Shown: piece after piece, positions 8,519 through 19,877 of the stretch
How positions within the stretch are numbered: the first letter of the stretch is position 1
How the letters are laid out: the number at the start of each line of letters is the position of its first letter
NCBI GenBank assembly: GCA_031279675.1
Contig: JAITIB010000006.1
Coordinates: forward strand, 1-37,960
Reading direction: 5' to 3'
DNA from: Puniceicoccales bacterium
GTDB lineage: Bacteria > Verrucomicrobiota > Verrucomicrobiia > Opitutales > UBA953
Length of the DNA stretch: 37,960 bases
Made by a program: the position numbers and the translations under genes
Notes under the pieces: model-generated
Databases searched by the model: none
What the model was told of the DNA's origin: nothing
Seen by the model: only the letters and a program-made list of their open reading frames with translations

Positions 8519-8775
8519 AAAGGGAAACCGCCGCCATTAAAGATGAATTCCAAGGTGAAATAATTCCAAATAAAGAGCCGCTGCCATCTGCCTTCGGGCA
8601 GAGAGGACAAGCCCCCCATCGATGTCGTGGATTTTCCTCCCTGCCCCGCCCCCGTCAACTTTTTAATGGCAAAGCGACATGAACACAACAACCACCCGCC
8701 AAGATCGCCTCAGCGATCCTGCCAGACACCAAATCGCCCTCCCCTTTTTTTTGGGGGAGAGGTCATCAAGATGTG

Positions 8776-12912
<4,137 letters not shown>

Positions 12913-12998
12913 GGAATCGCGGGCGTGAAATGACGTGAACCTCCCAGAAAGAAGAATTGGATCAGTGGCGTCAAGCGATATTACCGCCGCGACACGGG

Positions 12999-13694
12999 CT
13001 ATTTTTGCAAGATTCCGGAAGTGGCGTCGTCGGCAAATTTCCGCCTGTCGGTGGCGTCGAAAAACGAGGTTCCCGCAACCAGCGTGTCCGCCCCGGCAAT
13101 GCGGCATGCCTGCCCGCTCTCCAATGTGATGCCACCATCCACCTCGATACGATAGCGCAAGCCCGCTTCCCGCCGCCATCGGGCAAGCGTTCGGACTTTC
13201 CCAAGCATCTCGTCCATGAACACCTGCCCGCCAAACCCCGGGTGCACCGTCATTGCCAAAATCAAGTCCACCTCGGCAAGGAAAGGGCGAATTTTCTCGA
13301 CGGGAGTATCAGGGTTGAGCGCCAGCCCGGCATTCAGCCCAAGCGCCTTGATTTTGCGCAACGCATCAAGATGTCCATAGTCGGGCTCGACGTGCACGGT
13401 GATGTTTTGGGCGCCTGCGCGGGCAAAGGTTTCGATATAGAGGTGGGGTTGGGCGAGCATCAGGTGCGTGTCAAAATACAATGAAGTGCGCGGGCGCAAG
13501 GCGGCGAGCGTCTGGGGACCAAAGCTGAGATTCGGGACAAAATGCGCGTCCATGATATCAAGGTGAACCCACGCGAGCCCGGCATCCTCAATGGCGGCGA
13601 CGCTTTGCCCGAGCGCCGCGTGGTCACCGGCAAGAAGCGAGGGGACGAGCAAGGGAGTGTCAGGCGGGGGCATTTGCGACGGCGGTGTTCGCAT
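12999..13694 (-). CDS. rpe: Ribulose-phosphate 3-epimerase
   Basis: 231 residues with a TIM-barrel pattern. HLDIMDAHFVPNLSFGP at 44-60 holds the metal-binding His/Asp pair and a catalytic Asp. FDTHLML carries the second metal His, MTVHPGFGGQVF is the phosphate loop, and IEVDGGI holds the last catalytic Asp. It interconverts D-ribulose 5-phosphate and D-xylulose 5-phosphate in the pentose phosphate pathway. The first seven residues may be an over-extension; Met8 is an alternative start. It lies 22 bases after lptE and 86 bases before rpoC, and all are read the same way, so co-transcription with rpoC is likely. This is an unusual partner for an RNA polymerase gene. Confidence 0.95.
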   Translation of the reverse strand: MRTPPSQMPPPDTPLLVPSLLAGDHAALGQSVAAIEDAGLAWVHLDIMDAHFVPNLSFGPQTLAALRPRTSLYFDTHLMLAQPHLYIETFARAGAQNITVHVEPDYGHLDALRKIKALGLNAGLALNPDTPVEKIRPFLAEVDLILAMTVHPGFGGQVFMDEMLGKVRTLARWRREAGLRYRIEVDGGITLESGQACRIAGADTLVAGTSFFDATDRRKFADDATSGILQK

Positions 13695-13716
13695 CGTTTT
13701 TTCGTCTCCGGCGGTG

Positions 13717-14268
13717 TTACCAGACGCCGGTCACGGCGTTGCGGATTTTGCGCGCAAGCTCACGCGTGAGGACAGGCATTGTCTGGTATTCGACGGCGGA
13801 GAAGCCGCCCGTGTCATGCGCATCGGCAGTGGCGACGACCTCGCGTTCCTTGAACAAAACCTCGCCGGTGCGGTTGTTGACAAGCGTGCAACGGGCCGTG
13901 AGACGGAGCGTGAATGCGCTCCCGAGCACGGTATCGGTGGGGCGCGTGGCGGCAATGCTGTGCTCATAACGCTCAAGGCGCACATGCAAGGTGGCGTCGG
14001 CACCAACAGTACGCAGGGTGATTCCAGACTCCTGTGCGAGGGTGTCGTTAAGCTGCTGATGAAGGAGCGCTTGGGTCTGGGGCGCGTAGGTGTCGTTGAC
14101 GATGGGACTGACTTTGATACTGGCAAAGGGCGGCTTGGCACGCGTGCCAAGGGTGTAATTGGCACAAGCGGAGAGAAAGGGGACGATGAAAAACAGCGCG
14201 ACGGAAAAAAGCGCCCCGCGGGGACGACGGGCACGCGCGCACAAAGCGGTTGTTTTTGCGGCGCTCAT
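13717..14268 (-). CDS. lptE: LPS-assembly lipoprotein LptE-like
   Basis: 183 residues. A signal peptide with a basic start (RARRPRG), a hydrophobic core and the lipobox PFLSAC predicts lipid attachment at Cys35. After it comes NYTLGTRAKPPFASIKVSPI, the LptE/RlpB-type opening, followed by VNDTYAPQTQALLHQQLNDTL and a beta-sheet domain. LptE is the lipoprotein that plugs the LptD barrel and inserts lipopolysaccharide into the outer membrane. Its ATG overlaps the TGA of the BamD-like gene (ATGA, 14265-14268), which indicates translational coupling. Together with the upstream BamD-like protein and FabH this forms an envelope-building cluster. The LptE assignment rests on the lipobox and general pattern; the family is poorly conserved. 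Confidence 0.8.
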   Translation of the reverse strand: MSAAKTTALCARARRPRGALFSVALFFIVPFLSACANYTLGTRAKPPFASIKVSPIVNDTYAPQTQALLHQQLNDTLAQESGITLRTVGADATLHVRLERYEHSIAATRPTDTVLGSAFTLRLTARCTLVNNRTGEVLFKEREVVATADAHDTGGFSAVEYQTMPVLTRELARKIRNAVTGVW

Positions 14269-15611
14269 TTGGATTCCCCGGACGGGGCCGCAAATCCCAT
14301 GTCCTCAAGTTTCGGAGGAGGCGGCGGCACAACATACTCGCCCTCGGGCGTGAGCGGGAACCGCCCGAATATCCAGTCCATGACATCGCGCGAGGCGGGT
14401 TTCCGGGAACGAATGACGGCAAGATGCTTCCGCGCCTCCACGGCGGGCTCCGAGTCAGGCGCGGCATTGATTGCCTCATTGAAAAAGATGGCCGCGGCGC
14501 GCGGGTTGTTGCGATGTTCGTAATAGAAGAGCCCGATGTTGAGCCGGTTTTGAGCCAGAGTGGTGCGCATGCGCCGGGCAGCCTCGACAGCCTCTCCGGC
14601 GCGGGGGTGCGCGGGGTAGAGCTGGACAAAATCGGTGTAAATATCGAGGGCGTTGCGGGTGGAGCCCTGATCCCAATCGGCACCGGCGACATCCCTCTCG
14701 TAAGCGAGGGCAAGGCTAAGGTAGGCGTCGGGCACAAAACCCGAATCGGGATAGTTGCTGATGATGCGCTCAAAGGCGTCAATGGCGTCCGCGCGCTTGT
14801 CGAGCTCAAGCGCAAGCATCCCCTTGTCGAGGAGGGCGCGCACAGCATTCGGCCCATAGGGAGCATTACGGTTCACGCCCTCAAAGTAACGCAAACCCCG
14901 GGAGCTGTCGGTGAACCACGGGATCCAGCCCCACAAGTAGGGGCGCTCGCCGTTTTTGATGGCGGAGGCAACCGCGTATTGGCGTTCAACCACCTCGCCG
15001 TAACGGTGGTATTCCGGATGGTGCTGAATGAGTTCCTGAAACGAATCGTAGGCTTTTTCGAACTGGCTGCGCTTGTGATAAATGATTCCCCGCTGGTAGT
15101 AGGCCTCGGCAACAATTTCCAAAATGGAGTTCTGATGCACAAGAACGCGGGAGGCCTCCTTGCCAAACGTCCCGCGCGCCGTGAGGCGCGTCGTGGGGGA
15201 AAACTCGAAGACGGGGTCAGACAGGGGGAATTTTCCAAAACTGGTGATGCCACCCTTCACATGAAACGAGACCCCATAAACGTCGATAAGATCGCGATAC
15301 GCATCAACGACATCGTTGTAATACCCAAGCGCCCGGAAGTAGCTTTCCTCATCCTGAAGACGCCTCGCCTTGTTCATGTTTTTCAGCATCTCCGCGATTT
15401 CGGGAACCTCCTCCGGCGCTCCGGCAGACTCCACGGCGTCCGACTCCTTCGCGATGGCGTTGGCAGCCAAGGGAACGAGCGCCCCACCCTGAAGCTTCCA
15501 TCCCTCCCCGGCACTCCAAACGAGCGCGGACCGCGCTGCGGCAAGCGGCATTAACGCGAGCAAGAGCGAGGCCAAAAACCGTTTCCAAGGGAAAAATAAC
15601 ACCCGCATCAT
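14265..15611 (-). CDS. BamD-like outer-membrane assembly TPR protein
   Basis: 448 residues from ATG 15611. A signal peptide (MMRVLFFPWKRFLASLLLAL...) is followed by an about 100-residue extra region and then at least five tetratricopeptide-like helix pairs. Examples are AYYQRGIIYHKRSQFEKAYD, KADAIDAFERIISNYPDSGF and RNALDIYTDFVQLYPAHPRA, which match the BamD/ComL pattern closely. BamD is part of the BAM complex that folds outer-membrane proteins. Two oddities: there is no lipobox and indeed no cysteine in the protein, whereas classical BamD is a lipoprotein; and the protein is almost twice the usual length (about 245). The chosen start overlaps the fabH TGA by four bases (ATGA) and the stop overlaps the lptE ATG. 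Nine extra upstream residues are possible from 15635 but would run into fabH. Confidence 0.8.
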   Translation of the reverse strand: MMRVLFFPWKRFLASLLLALMPLAAARSALVWSAGEGWKLQGGALVPLAANAIAKESDAVESAGAPEEVPEIAEMLKNMNKARRLQDEESYFRALGYYNDVVDAYRDLIDVYGVSFHVKGGITSFGKFPLSDPVFEFSPTTRLTARGTFGKEASRVLVHQNSILEIVAEAYYQRGIIYHKRSQFEKAYDSFQELIQHHPEYHRYGEVVERQYAVASAIKNGERPYLWGWIPWFTDSSRGLRYFEGVNRNAPYGPNAVRALLDKGMLALELDKRADAIDAFERIISNYPDSGFVPDAYLSLALAYERDVAGADWDQGSTRNALDIYTDFVQLYPAHPRAGEAVEAARRMRTTLAQNRLNIGLFYYEHRNNPRAAAIFFNEAINAAPDSEPAVEARKHLAVIRSRKPASRDVMDWIFGRFPLTPEGEYVVPPPPPKLEDMGFAAPSGESK

Positions 15612-16627
15612 GAGATTGTTCTGGGTTGAAACCATTTAAGCAGAGTCGCAGCCCAAGTGAAACCGCCCCCGAACGCAACAAGCAAGACGTAATCCCCCTC
15701 CTTCACAAGCCCCTCGCGGTAGGCCTCCTCAAGCGCAATGGGAATGGACGCAGCGGAAGTGTTTCCGTAACGCTCCAGATTCACCTTCACGCGTGCTCTC
15801 TCCACCCCGAGCTCGTCCACAATCGCATCAATGATGCGCATGTTGGCCTGGTGCGGGATGATGAGCGCCACCTGCTCAATGCCCACGCCACACTTTGCCA
15901 GCACCTCGCGACACGCCTGGCTCATGACACGGACGGCGTTCTTGAACACTTCCTTTCCATTCATCACGATCCTGTGCGTTCCCACCGGCAAGCCCTCCAC
16001 CGGTTCCGGGGCCGGCGCCTGCCGCGGCGCCACCGCAAGCAAGTCCCCCTTCGTCCCGTCCGCCCCAAGCACATTGCCCAAGATTCCCACGTGCGGCACA
16101 TCGCACTTGGACACCACCGCCGCCCCCGCCCCATCCCCGAACAACACACACGTCGTCCGGTCCTGCCAGTCCACGATGCGCGACAATTTTTCCGACGCCA
16201 CCACGAGCGCGTTCCGGTAATCACCCGCGCGCAGCATATGGTTCGCAATCTGCAACAGATAAAGGAACCCCGAGCACGCCGCCGAGATGTCAAACGCGGG
16301 AATCCCCGCCCGCAACCCCAGCTTGCGCTGGAGAAGACACGCAGTGGACGGCACCGTGGACTCCGCCGACGCTGTGGCGACAATGACCAAGTCTATCTCC
16401 TCCCTCCCCACACCCGCATCCCGCAACGCCACCTCCGCCGCCTGCGCGCCCAAGTCCGCCGTTGTCTCCTCCGGCGCCGCGACGCGTCGCTCGCAAATGC
16501 CCGAGCGGGAACGAATCCACTCGTCGGACGTCTCGACGATACGGGACAAATCCTCATTCGTGAGGCGGCGCTCCGGCTTGTAAGCACCGAGCCCGCGGAT
16601 GAACACAGATGGTGTTGGCGATCTCAT
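15608..16627 (-). CDS. fabH: 3-oxoacyl-ACP synthase III
   Basis: 339 residues with the thiolase fold. The catalytic triad is visible: Cys118 in DISAACSGFLY, His259 in IIPHQANMRIID and Asn289 in ERYGNTSAAS. TSDEWIRSRSGI near residue 33 is the FabH opening signature and FGGGFTWAA closes the protein. FabH condenses acetyl-CoA (or a branched starter) with malonyl-ACP to begin fatty acid synthesis. It differs from most genomes in having no plsX or fabD beside it. It is the first gene of a run that continues with the BamD-like protein, LptE, Rpe and RpoC, linking fatty-acid initiation with outer-membrane assembly. A 12-residue insert (PRQAPAPEPVEG) near 201-212 is extra relative to E. coli FabH. 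Confidence 0.95.
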   Translation of the reverse strand: MRSPTPSVFIRGLGAYKPERRLTNEDLSRIVETSDEWIRSRSGICERRVAAPEETTADLGAQAAEVALRDAGVGREEIDLVIVATASAESTVPSTACLLQRKLGLRAGIPAFDISAACSGFLYLLQIANHMLRAGDYRNALVVASEKLSRIVDWQDRTTCVLFGDGAGAAVVSKCDVPHVGILGNVLGADGTKGDLLAVAPRQAPAPEPVEGLPVGTHRIVMNGKEVFKNAVRVMSQACREVLAKCGVGIEQVALIIPHQANMRIIDAIVDELGVERARVKVNLERYGNTSAASIPIALEEAYREGLVKEGDYVLLVAFGGGFTWAATLLKWFQPRTIS

Positions 16628-16747
16628 TCAACACAGCCACTTAGGTCAAAAAACATCCTGTGAAAAGCGGAAAACACCACCCCCGGACATCCACCCGACC
16701 GGCAAAACCGCCACCGCCACCCCGGATTTTGCAAAGTTACGGCGAGA

Positions 16748-16770
16748 AACCCGGGGCAACGCCCCGGGTT
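16748..16770 (-). terminator. Perfect GC hairpin between PEP-CTERM gene and fabH
   Basis: AACCCGGGGC (16748-16757) and GCCCCGGGTT (16761-16770) form a perfect 10-bp stem with a 3-nt loop. It lies 48 bases after the stop of the PEP-CTERM gene and about 120 bases before the fabH start, both on the minus strand, so it can separate the two transcripts. There is no T tract, so it may instead be a factor-dependent terminator or a REP-like element. Confidence 0.5.
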
Positions 16771-16817
16771 CCGAGCTCCCCCCGCGCCTGCCCGTCCGCC
16801 AAGCAGAACCCCAATCC

Positions 16818-17858
16818 TCACCGCCGACGACGCCACCGCGCCCCCATCGCCAACGCCAGCGCCCCCACCCCACCAATCAACGCATACGTCGACGGCTCCG
16901 GAATCGCCCGCGCCACAAGATAAGTTTCATAAACACCGGCATTGAGCTCGTCGTAGGAAATATCAAACACCTGCCCCGTATCAGCTATTATAGGATCATA
17001 TCCCCACAACCCGTCCACAGGAGCCCCCTCAAGAACCAGGATCCGGTCCCCAAACGCAAACTCACCCTCGGCCAGAATTGTTAACGCGGACTCCGCGAAA
17101 TCGATAAAGCCAGTGTTGCCAAGACGGATCTTCCCGGCGGTGACAGCCGGACTCACGGCAAATGTGAACTCCAAAACGCCTTCAATCGCAAAGTCATGGG
17201 AAACCGACAGCAGGCTATTGCCTCCAATGAAAAGTTGTGCCCCGGATTCCGTCATCAGGTTGTCGGCACTTAAGGCACCTCCACTGTTCAGCGCAACCCG
17301 CCCGTACCAATCAATGTAAAGATTCGACACATCAACGCCTCCCGCGTCGGACACAACAAGCTCACCATCGTCTGAGAGACCGACGACAAGTTCACCGGAC
17401 ACATTCATTGTTGCAGTAGGACCCACCACCGTCACGCTGCCAGCAACTCCGTAAATTTGACCGATATAGAAGTGCATGCTGGAAACATGTCCGCCGAGAA
17501 CATTCAAATATCCAGGATCATTTTCTCCAACAAAGATAGTGTGCCCTGCGGTAAATGCCCCGCCCTCGTAAACATTGACAGTGCCCGGCCCAACGTGGCC
17601 AACGTAGCCAACGCGGGAACACTCAATCAATCCACCGCTTACAATATCGACAATCGCCTCCTCCCCATCCCACCCGATAATAACATCCTCTGGCACGCCA
17701 CCCGTAGTAGAGTGTACAACTCGATGAGCAATTGTCGTCCGCCCATCTGGCGCGATCCAGTAATCAACCGCATTGACAGCGGGCGGGCTCGCAAGGGTAA
17801 AAGCTGCCGCTGCGGCGGCAAGGGTGAGGGTTTTGAGGGTTACGGATGTTGTTTTCAT
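16818..17858 (-). CDS. PEP-CTERM anchor protein with T5SS/PEP-CTERM-type repeats
   Basis: 346 residues. A signal peptide (MKTTSVTLKT... ending ASPPAVNA at about 30) is followed by a Gly/Val-rich beta region with repeated GxxNVYEGGAF, GYLNVLGGH, SVTVVGPTATMNVSG and GELVVSDAGG segments, the style of T5SS/PEP-CTERM-associated repeats that form a beta-helix. The C-terminus has the sorting signal: PEPSTYALIGG (Pro-Glu-Pro), a hydrophobic helix and a final RWRRRR. Such proteins are exported, cut and anchored or released by exosortase and often belong to an exopolysaccharide matrix. No exosortase gene is in the window. The upstream region has no clear ribosome-binding site. The role as a surface or matrix protein is inferred from the family. 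Confidence 0.85.
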   Translation of the reverse strand: MKTTSVTLKTLTLAAAAAAFTLASPPAVNAVDYWIAPDGRTTIAHRVVHSTTGGVPEDVIIGWDGEEAIVDIVSGGLIECSRVGYVGHVGPGTVNVYEGGAFTAGHTIFVGENDPGYLNVLGGHVSSMHFYIGQIYGVAGSVTVVGPTATMNVSGELVVGLSDDGELVVSDAGGVDVSNLYIDWYGRVALNSGGALSADNLMTESGAQLFIGGNSLLSVSHDFAIEGVLEFTFAVSPAVTAGKIRLGNTGFIDFAESALTILAEGEFAFGDRILVLEGAPVDGLWGYDPIIADTGQVFDISYDELNAGVYETYLVARAIPEPSTYALIGGVGALALAMGARWRRRR

Positions 17859-18094
17859 TTTTTTGTCTGTTTGGTTATTGGTTGGTTGTGAGAAAAAAGA
17901 GTTTCATGCCCGCACGAAAGCGGCGCGTTTGCCCATGGCGATGAACCCGCCAACGAGGGCGAAATGTGTCCCGTTAAACAGGGAGATCCGGCAAAAGAGC
18001 TCGGTTTGGCGCGTGTTACTCATGTTTTTTTATACAGTTGAAAGGGATTGTTTGAAAAAAATGCGTGTGATGGGGCCAAAATGTCCCGAAACAG

Positions 18095-18430
18095 CTTTCT
18101 GACGCGTAAGGAGATCCCAAAAAATATTTTTGCGACTTTCTGACGTGTAAGGAGGAGCAAAAAAAAATCCCCGCGCCCTTTCTAACGCGTAAGGAGGTCC
18201 AAAAAAAATATTTTGCGACTTTCTGACGAGTAAGGAGGAGCAAAAAAAAATTCCCGCGCTCTTTCTGACGCGTAAGGAGGAGCAAAAAATATTTTTCCGA
18301 CTTTCTGACGCGCAAGGAGGAGCAAAAAAAAATTCCCGCGCCCTTTCTAACGCGTAAGGAGGTCCAAAAAAAATATTTTGCGACTTTCTGACGAGTAAGG
18401 AGGAGCAAAAAAAATTCCCGCGCTCTTTCT
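18095..18430. repeat. Tandem array of about eight 40-42 bp units of two alternating types
   Basis: Units begin with CTTTCTGACGCGTAAGGAG or a close variant at 18095, 18136, 18178, 18219, 18261, 18301, 18343 and 18384, plus a decayed ninth at 18425. Each has a conserved 17-19 bp head followed by an A-rich tract. The tail alternates strictly: type A ends in AAATATTTT(T)GCGA or near variants (units 1, 3, 5, 7), and type B ends in AAATTCCCGCGCC/T or near variants (units 2, 4, 6, 8). Units 3-4 and 7-8 are almost identical, giving a 165-bp higher-order repeat. The head contains ACGCGT palindromes. A 139-aa reading frame on the minus strand is only the translation of these repeats. It lies in the 890-bp gap between the divergent PEP-CTERM gene and the secreted-protein gene at 18750. 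Not a CRISPR array: there are no variable spacers. Confidence 0.85.
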
Positions 18431-18749
18431 AACACGTCCGCAAGGGCCAGCGCGGTGCCCGCGCGGTCATCGTCGCGCTACGCGCAATTCCGCCTGCGGC
18501 GGGAGGTTCCGCTAACTTCAGTCCCACACTCCATAATTAGACGCCGCTTCGCCGACGGCAAAATCAGGTGGTATTGGAGCGACTTGAGAGTTCGTTTGCC
18601 CAACACTCTTGGGGAATGAAGTTTCATGGTCTGGTTTGTGTCCGCGCTTCCGCCGACTCCACATGGGGCAACATGTCTATGGGTCTTTCCGCACACACCG
18701 CACATTTTGGCTTGGCTCGGACAAGGATAGGCATCAGGCAGGAAGCGTT
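18431..18749. other. Non-coding stretch after the tandem repeats
   Basis: 319 bases with no convincing gene. It begins with a GC-rich, partly self-complementary part (18440-18510) and then becomes ordinary sequence up to the AGGAAG ribosome-binding site at 18739-18744 before the ATG at 18750. Short frames on both strands (18478-18705 minus, 18568-18753 plus) have no family-like features. The promoter of the 18750 gene must lie here, but I could not single out its elements. Confidence 0.4.
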
Positions 18750-19418
18750 ATGAATCCGCGACTGTTTCCCCGTTCCACGTTTATCTTGTTTGCAGCGCTT
18801 GGTGCGCTCGCCTTTTCACCGCCAACGCGCGCGGCCAAGGTAAAAAGCAACGCGTTCCCAAACAGGAGCATTTTCGGCATCGAAATGGCGGGGACAGCCT
18901 TGGGGTTTTACGGGCGCGCCGACCGGGTGCTCTCGGTCTCGTTCCAAGAATACACAACGGGACCGCTTGTGGTGAGCGAAGTGGTGATTGATCTGGAGGG
19001 GGCAAACCAGCTTTTGCGCCTCTACTCGGCACGCCCGGTCTCGCCAGAGGAAATGGCGCGCCGGAGTTACGAGGGCGTCGCCGCAGGCGCTGCGGAAGGA
19101 ACGGACATGGCGGCGCCACCGGCGGAAATCTTGCCAAGCTCAGGAGGAGCGACGGCAAAACTGGAGGCGGGAGGACGGGCGGCGGTCGAAAAATTTAACG
19201 CAGGTCTTGTCGTAAAAACTTATCCGGTGACAACGCACGCGAAGACGGCGGAATTCTCCGTCAGCTCGCGCAAAGAATTGCTGGCCTTCTACAATAGCTT
19301 CCGGAGCCTGTGCACTAACAAGCCCGTGGCGGTAAAGGCGGACGGCTCGCCGGGCGGGGGCGGCGCAGGCGAGACACAAGTGCTTTCGCTCGGGGGAACA
19401 CTCTTCACGCTTGAATAG
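18750..19418 (+). CDS. Secreted or periplasmic protein of unknown function
   Basis: 222 residues from ATG 18750, chosen because AGGAAG sits six bases before it and because it places a signal peptide (MNPRLFPRSTFILFAALGALAF...TRAA, cleavage about residue 29) at the N-terminus. A longer version from 18609 lacks both. The mature protein opens with SNAFPNRSIFGIEMAGTALG and contains a variable Ala/Gly/Pro-rich middle (about 105-140). It closes with a more regular part (SVSSRKELLAFYNSFRSL) and a Gly-rich loop before the end. I do not recognise the family. It is 54 bases ahead of the phasin-like gene on the same strand and may share its transcript. Confidence 0.75.
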   Translation: MNPRLFPRSTFILFAALGALAFSPPTRAAKVKSNAFPNRSIFGIEMAGTALGFYGRADRVLSVSFQEYTTGPLVVSEVVIDLEGANQLLRLYSARPVSPEEMARRSYEGVAAGAAEGTDMAAPPAEILPSSGGATAKLEAGGRAAVEKFNAGLVVKTYPVTTHAKTAEFSVSSRKELLAFYNSFRSLCTNKPVAVKADGSPGGGGAGETQVLSLGGTLFTLE

Positions 19419-19472
19419 GCGCCCCTCGCGGACAAACCCCGAAAAACTCAACTTCAACCCAACAGGACAACC

Positions 19473-19829
19473 ATGATCGAAACGATAAAGAAAACACTCT
19501 TCGCCGGACTTGGCGCCGCCGCCATCACGAAGGACGCTGTCGAGTCCGCCCTCCACGACTGGATCGAGAAGGGGAAAATCACGCCCGAGGAAGCCCGGCA
19601 TTTTGCCGAGAAACTCGTCAACACCGGCGAGCACCGCTGGGAAAAAACCAAGGACGAGGTCTCGCAAAAAGTCTCCGAACTGGCGGGCAAGGTGCCGTTT
19701 GTGAAACGCGGCGACCTGCAGGCGCTGGAGGCGCGCGTCGCGGTGCTTGAACAAATGGCATTGCGCGCGCAGCTCGCCGGGGACGCCACCCCAAGGCAGC
19801 CAAGCACGGAAGGGGAGCTCCTGCCCTAA
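19473..19829 (+). CDS. Phasin-like coiled-coil protein
   Basis: 118 residues, mostly helical and charged. MIETIKKTLFAGLGAAAITKD is followed by VESALHDWIEKGKITPEEARHFAEKLV and a C-terminal heptad-like helix (ALEARVAVLEQMALRAQL). This matches the 'polyhydroxyalkanoate synthesis regulator phasin' family, in which 'LVEKGKITEEEGRKLVDEL' is characteristic. In PHA producers such proteins coat or regulate storage granules, but homologues are common in organisms without PHA synthase and often sit next to a UbiB/ABC1 kinase gene, as here (48 bases downstream). I infer a partnership with that kinase rather than granule binding. Confidence 0.75.
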   Translation: MIETIKKTLFAGLGAAAITKDAVESALHDWIEKGKITPEEARHFAEKLVNTGEHRWEKTKDEVSQKVSELAGKVPFVKRGDLQALEARVAVLEQMALRAQLAGDATPRQPSTEGELLP

Positions 19830-19877
19830 GGCGGGAAGAGGACGCGCCCGCCGCGCCACGTCGCGCCCAGCGCCGCC

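Noticed and set aside
12913..13179. An N-terminal extension of rpoC by 89 codons
   Set aside because: It overlaps rpe in another frame and has no similarity to any beta' N-terminus; the family begins at MINAETAELL.
14250..15554. A 434-codon plus-strand frame opposite the BamD-like gene
   Set aside because: No signal peptide, no domain, overlaps a coupled operon on the other strand.
18095..18430. A CRISPR array
   Set aside because: The units are directly adjacent and the parts between the conserved heads are of just two recurring types, not unique spacers; no cas genes are near.
18016..18435. A 139-codon minus-strand frame with repeated LLLLTRQK and SLRVRK peptides
   Set aside because: It is only the translation of the 40-42 bp tandem repeats, whose length changes the frame from unit to unit.
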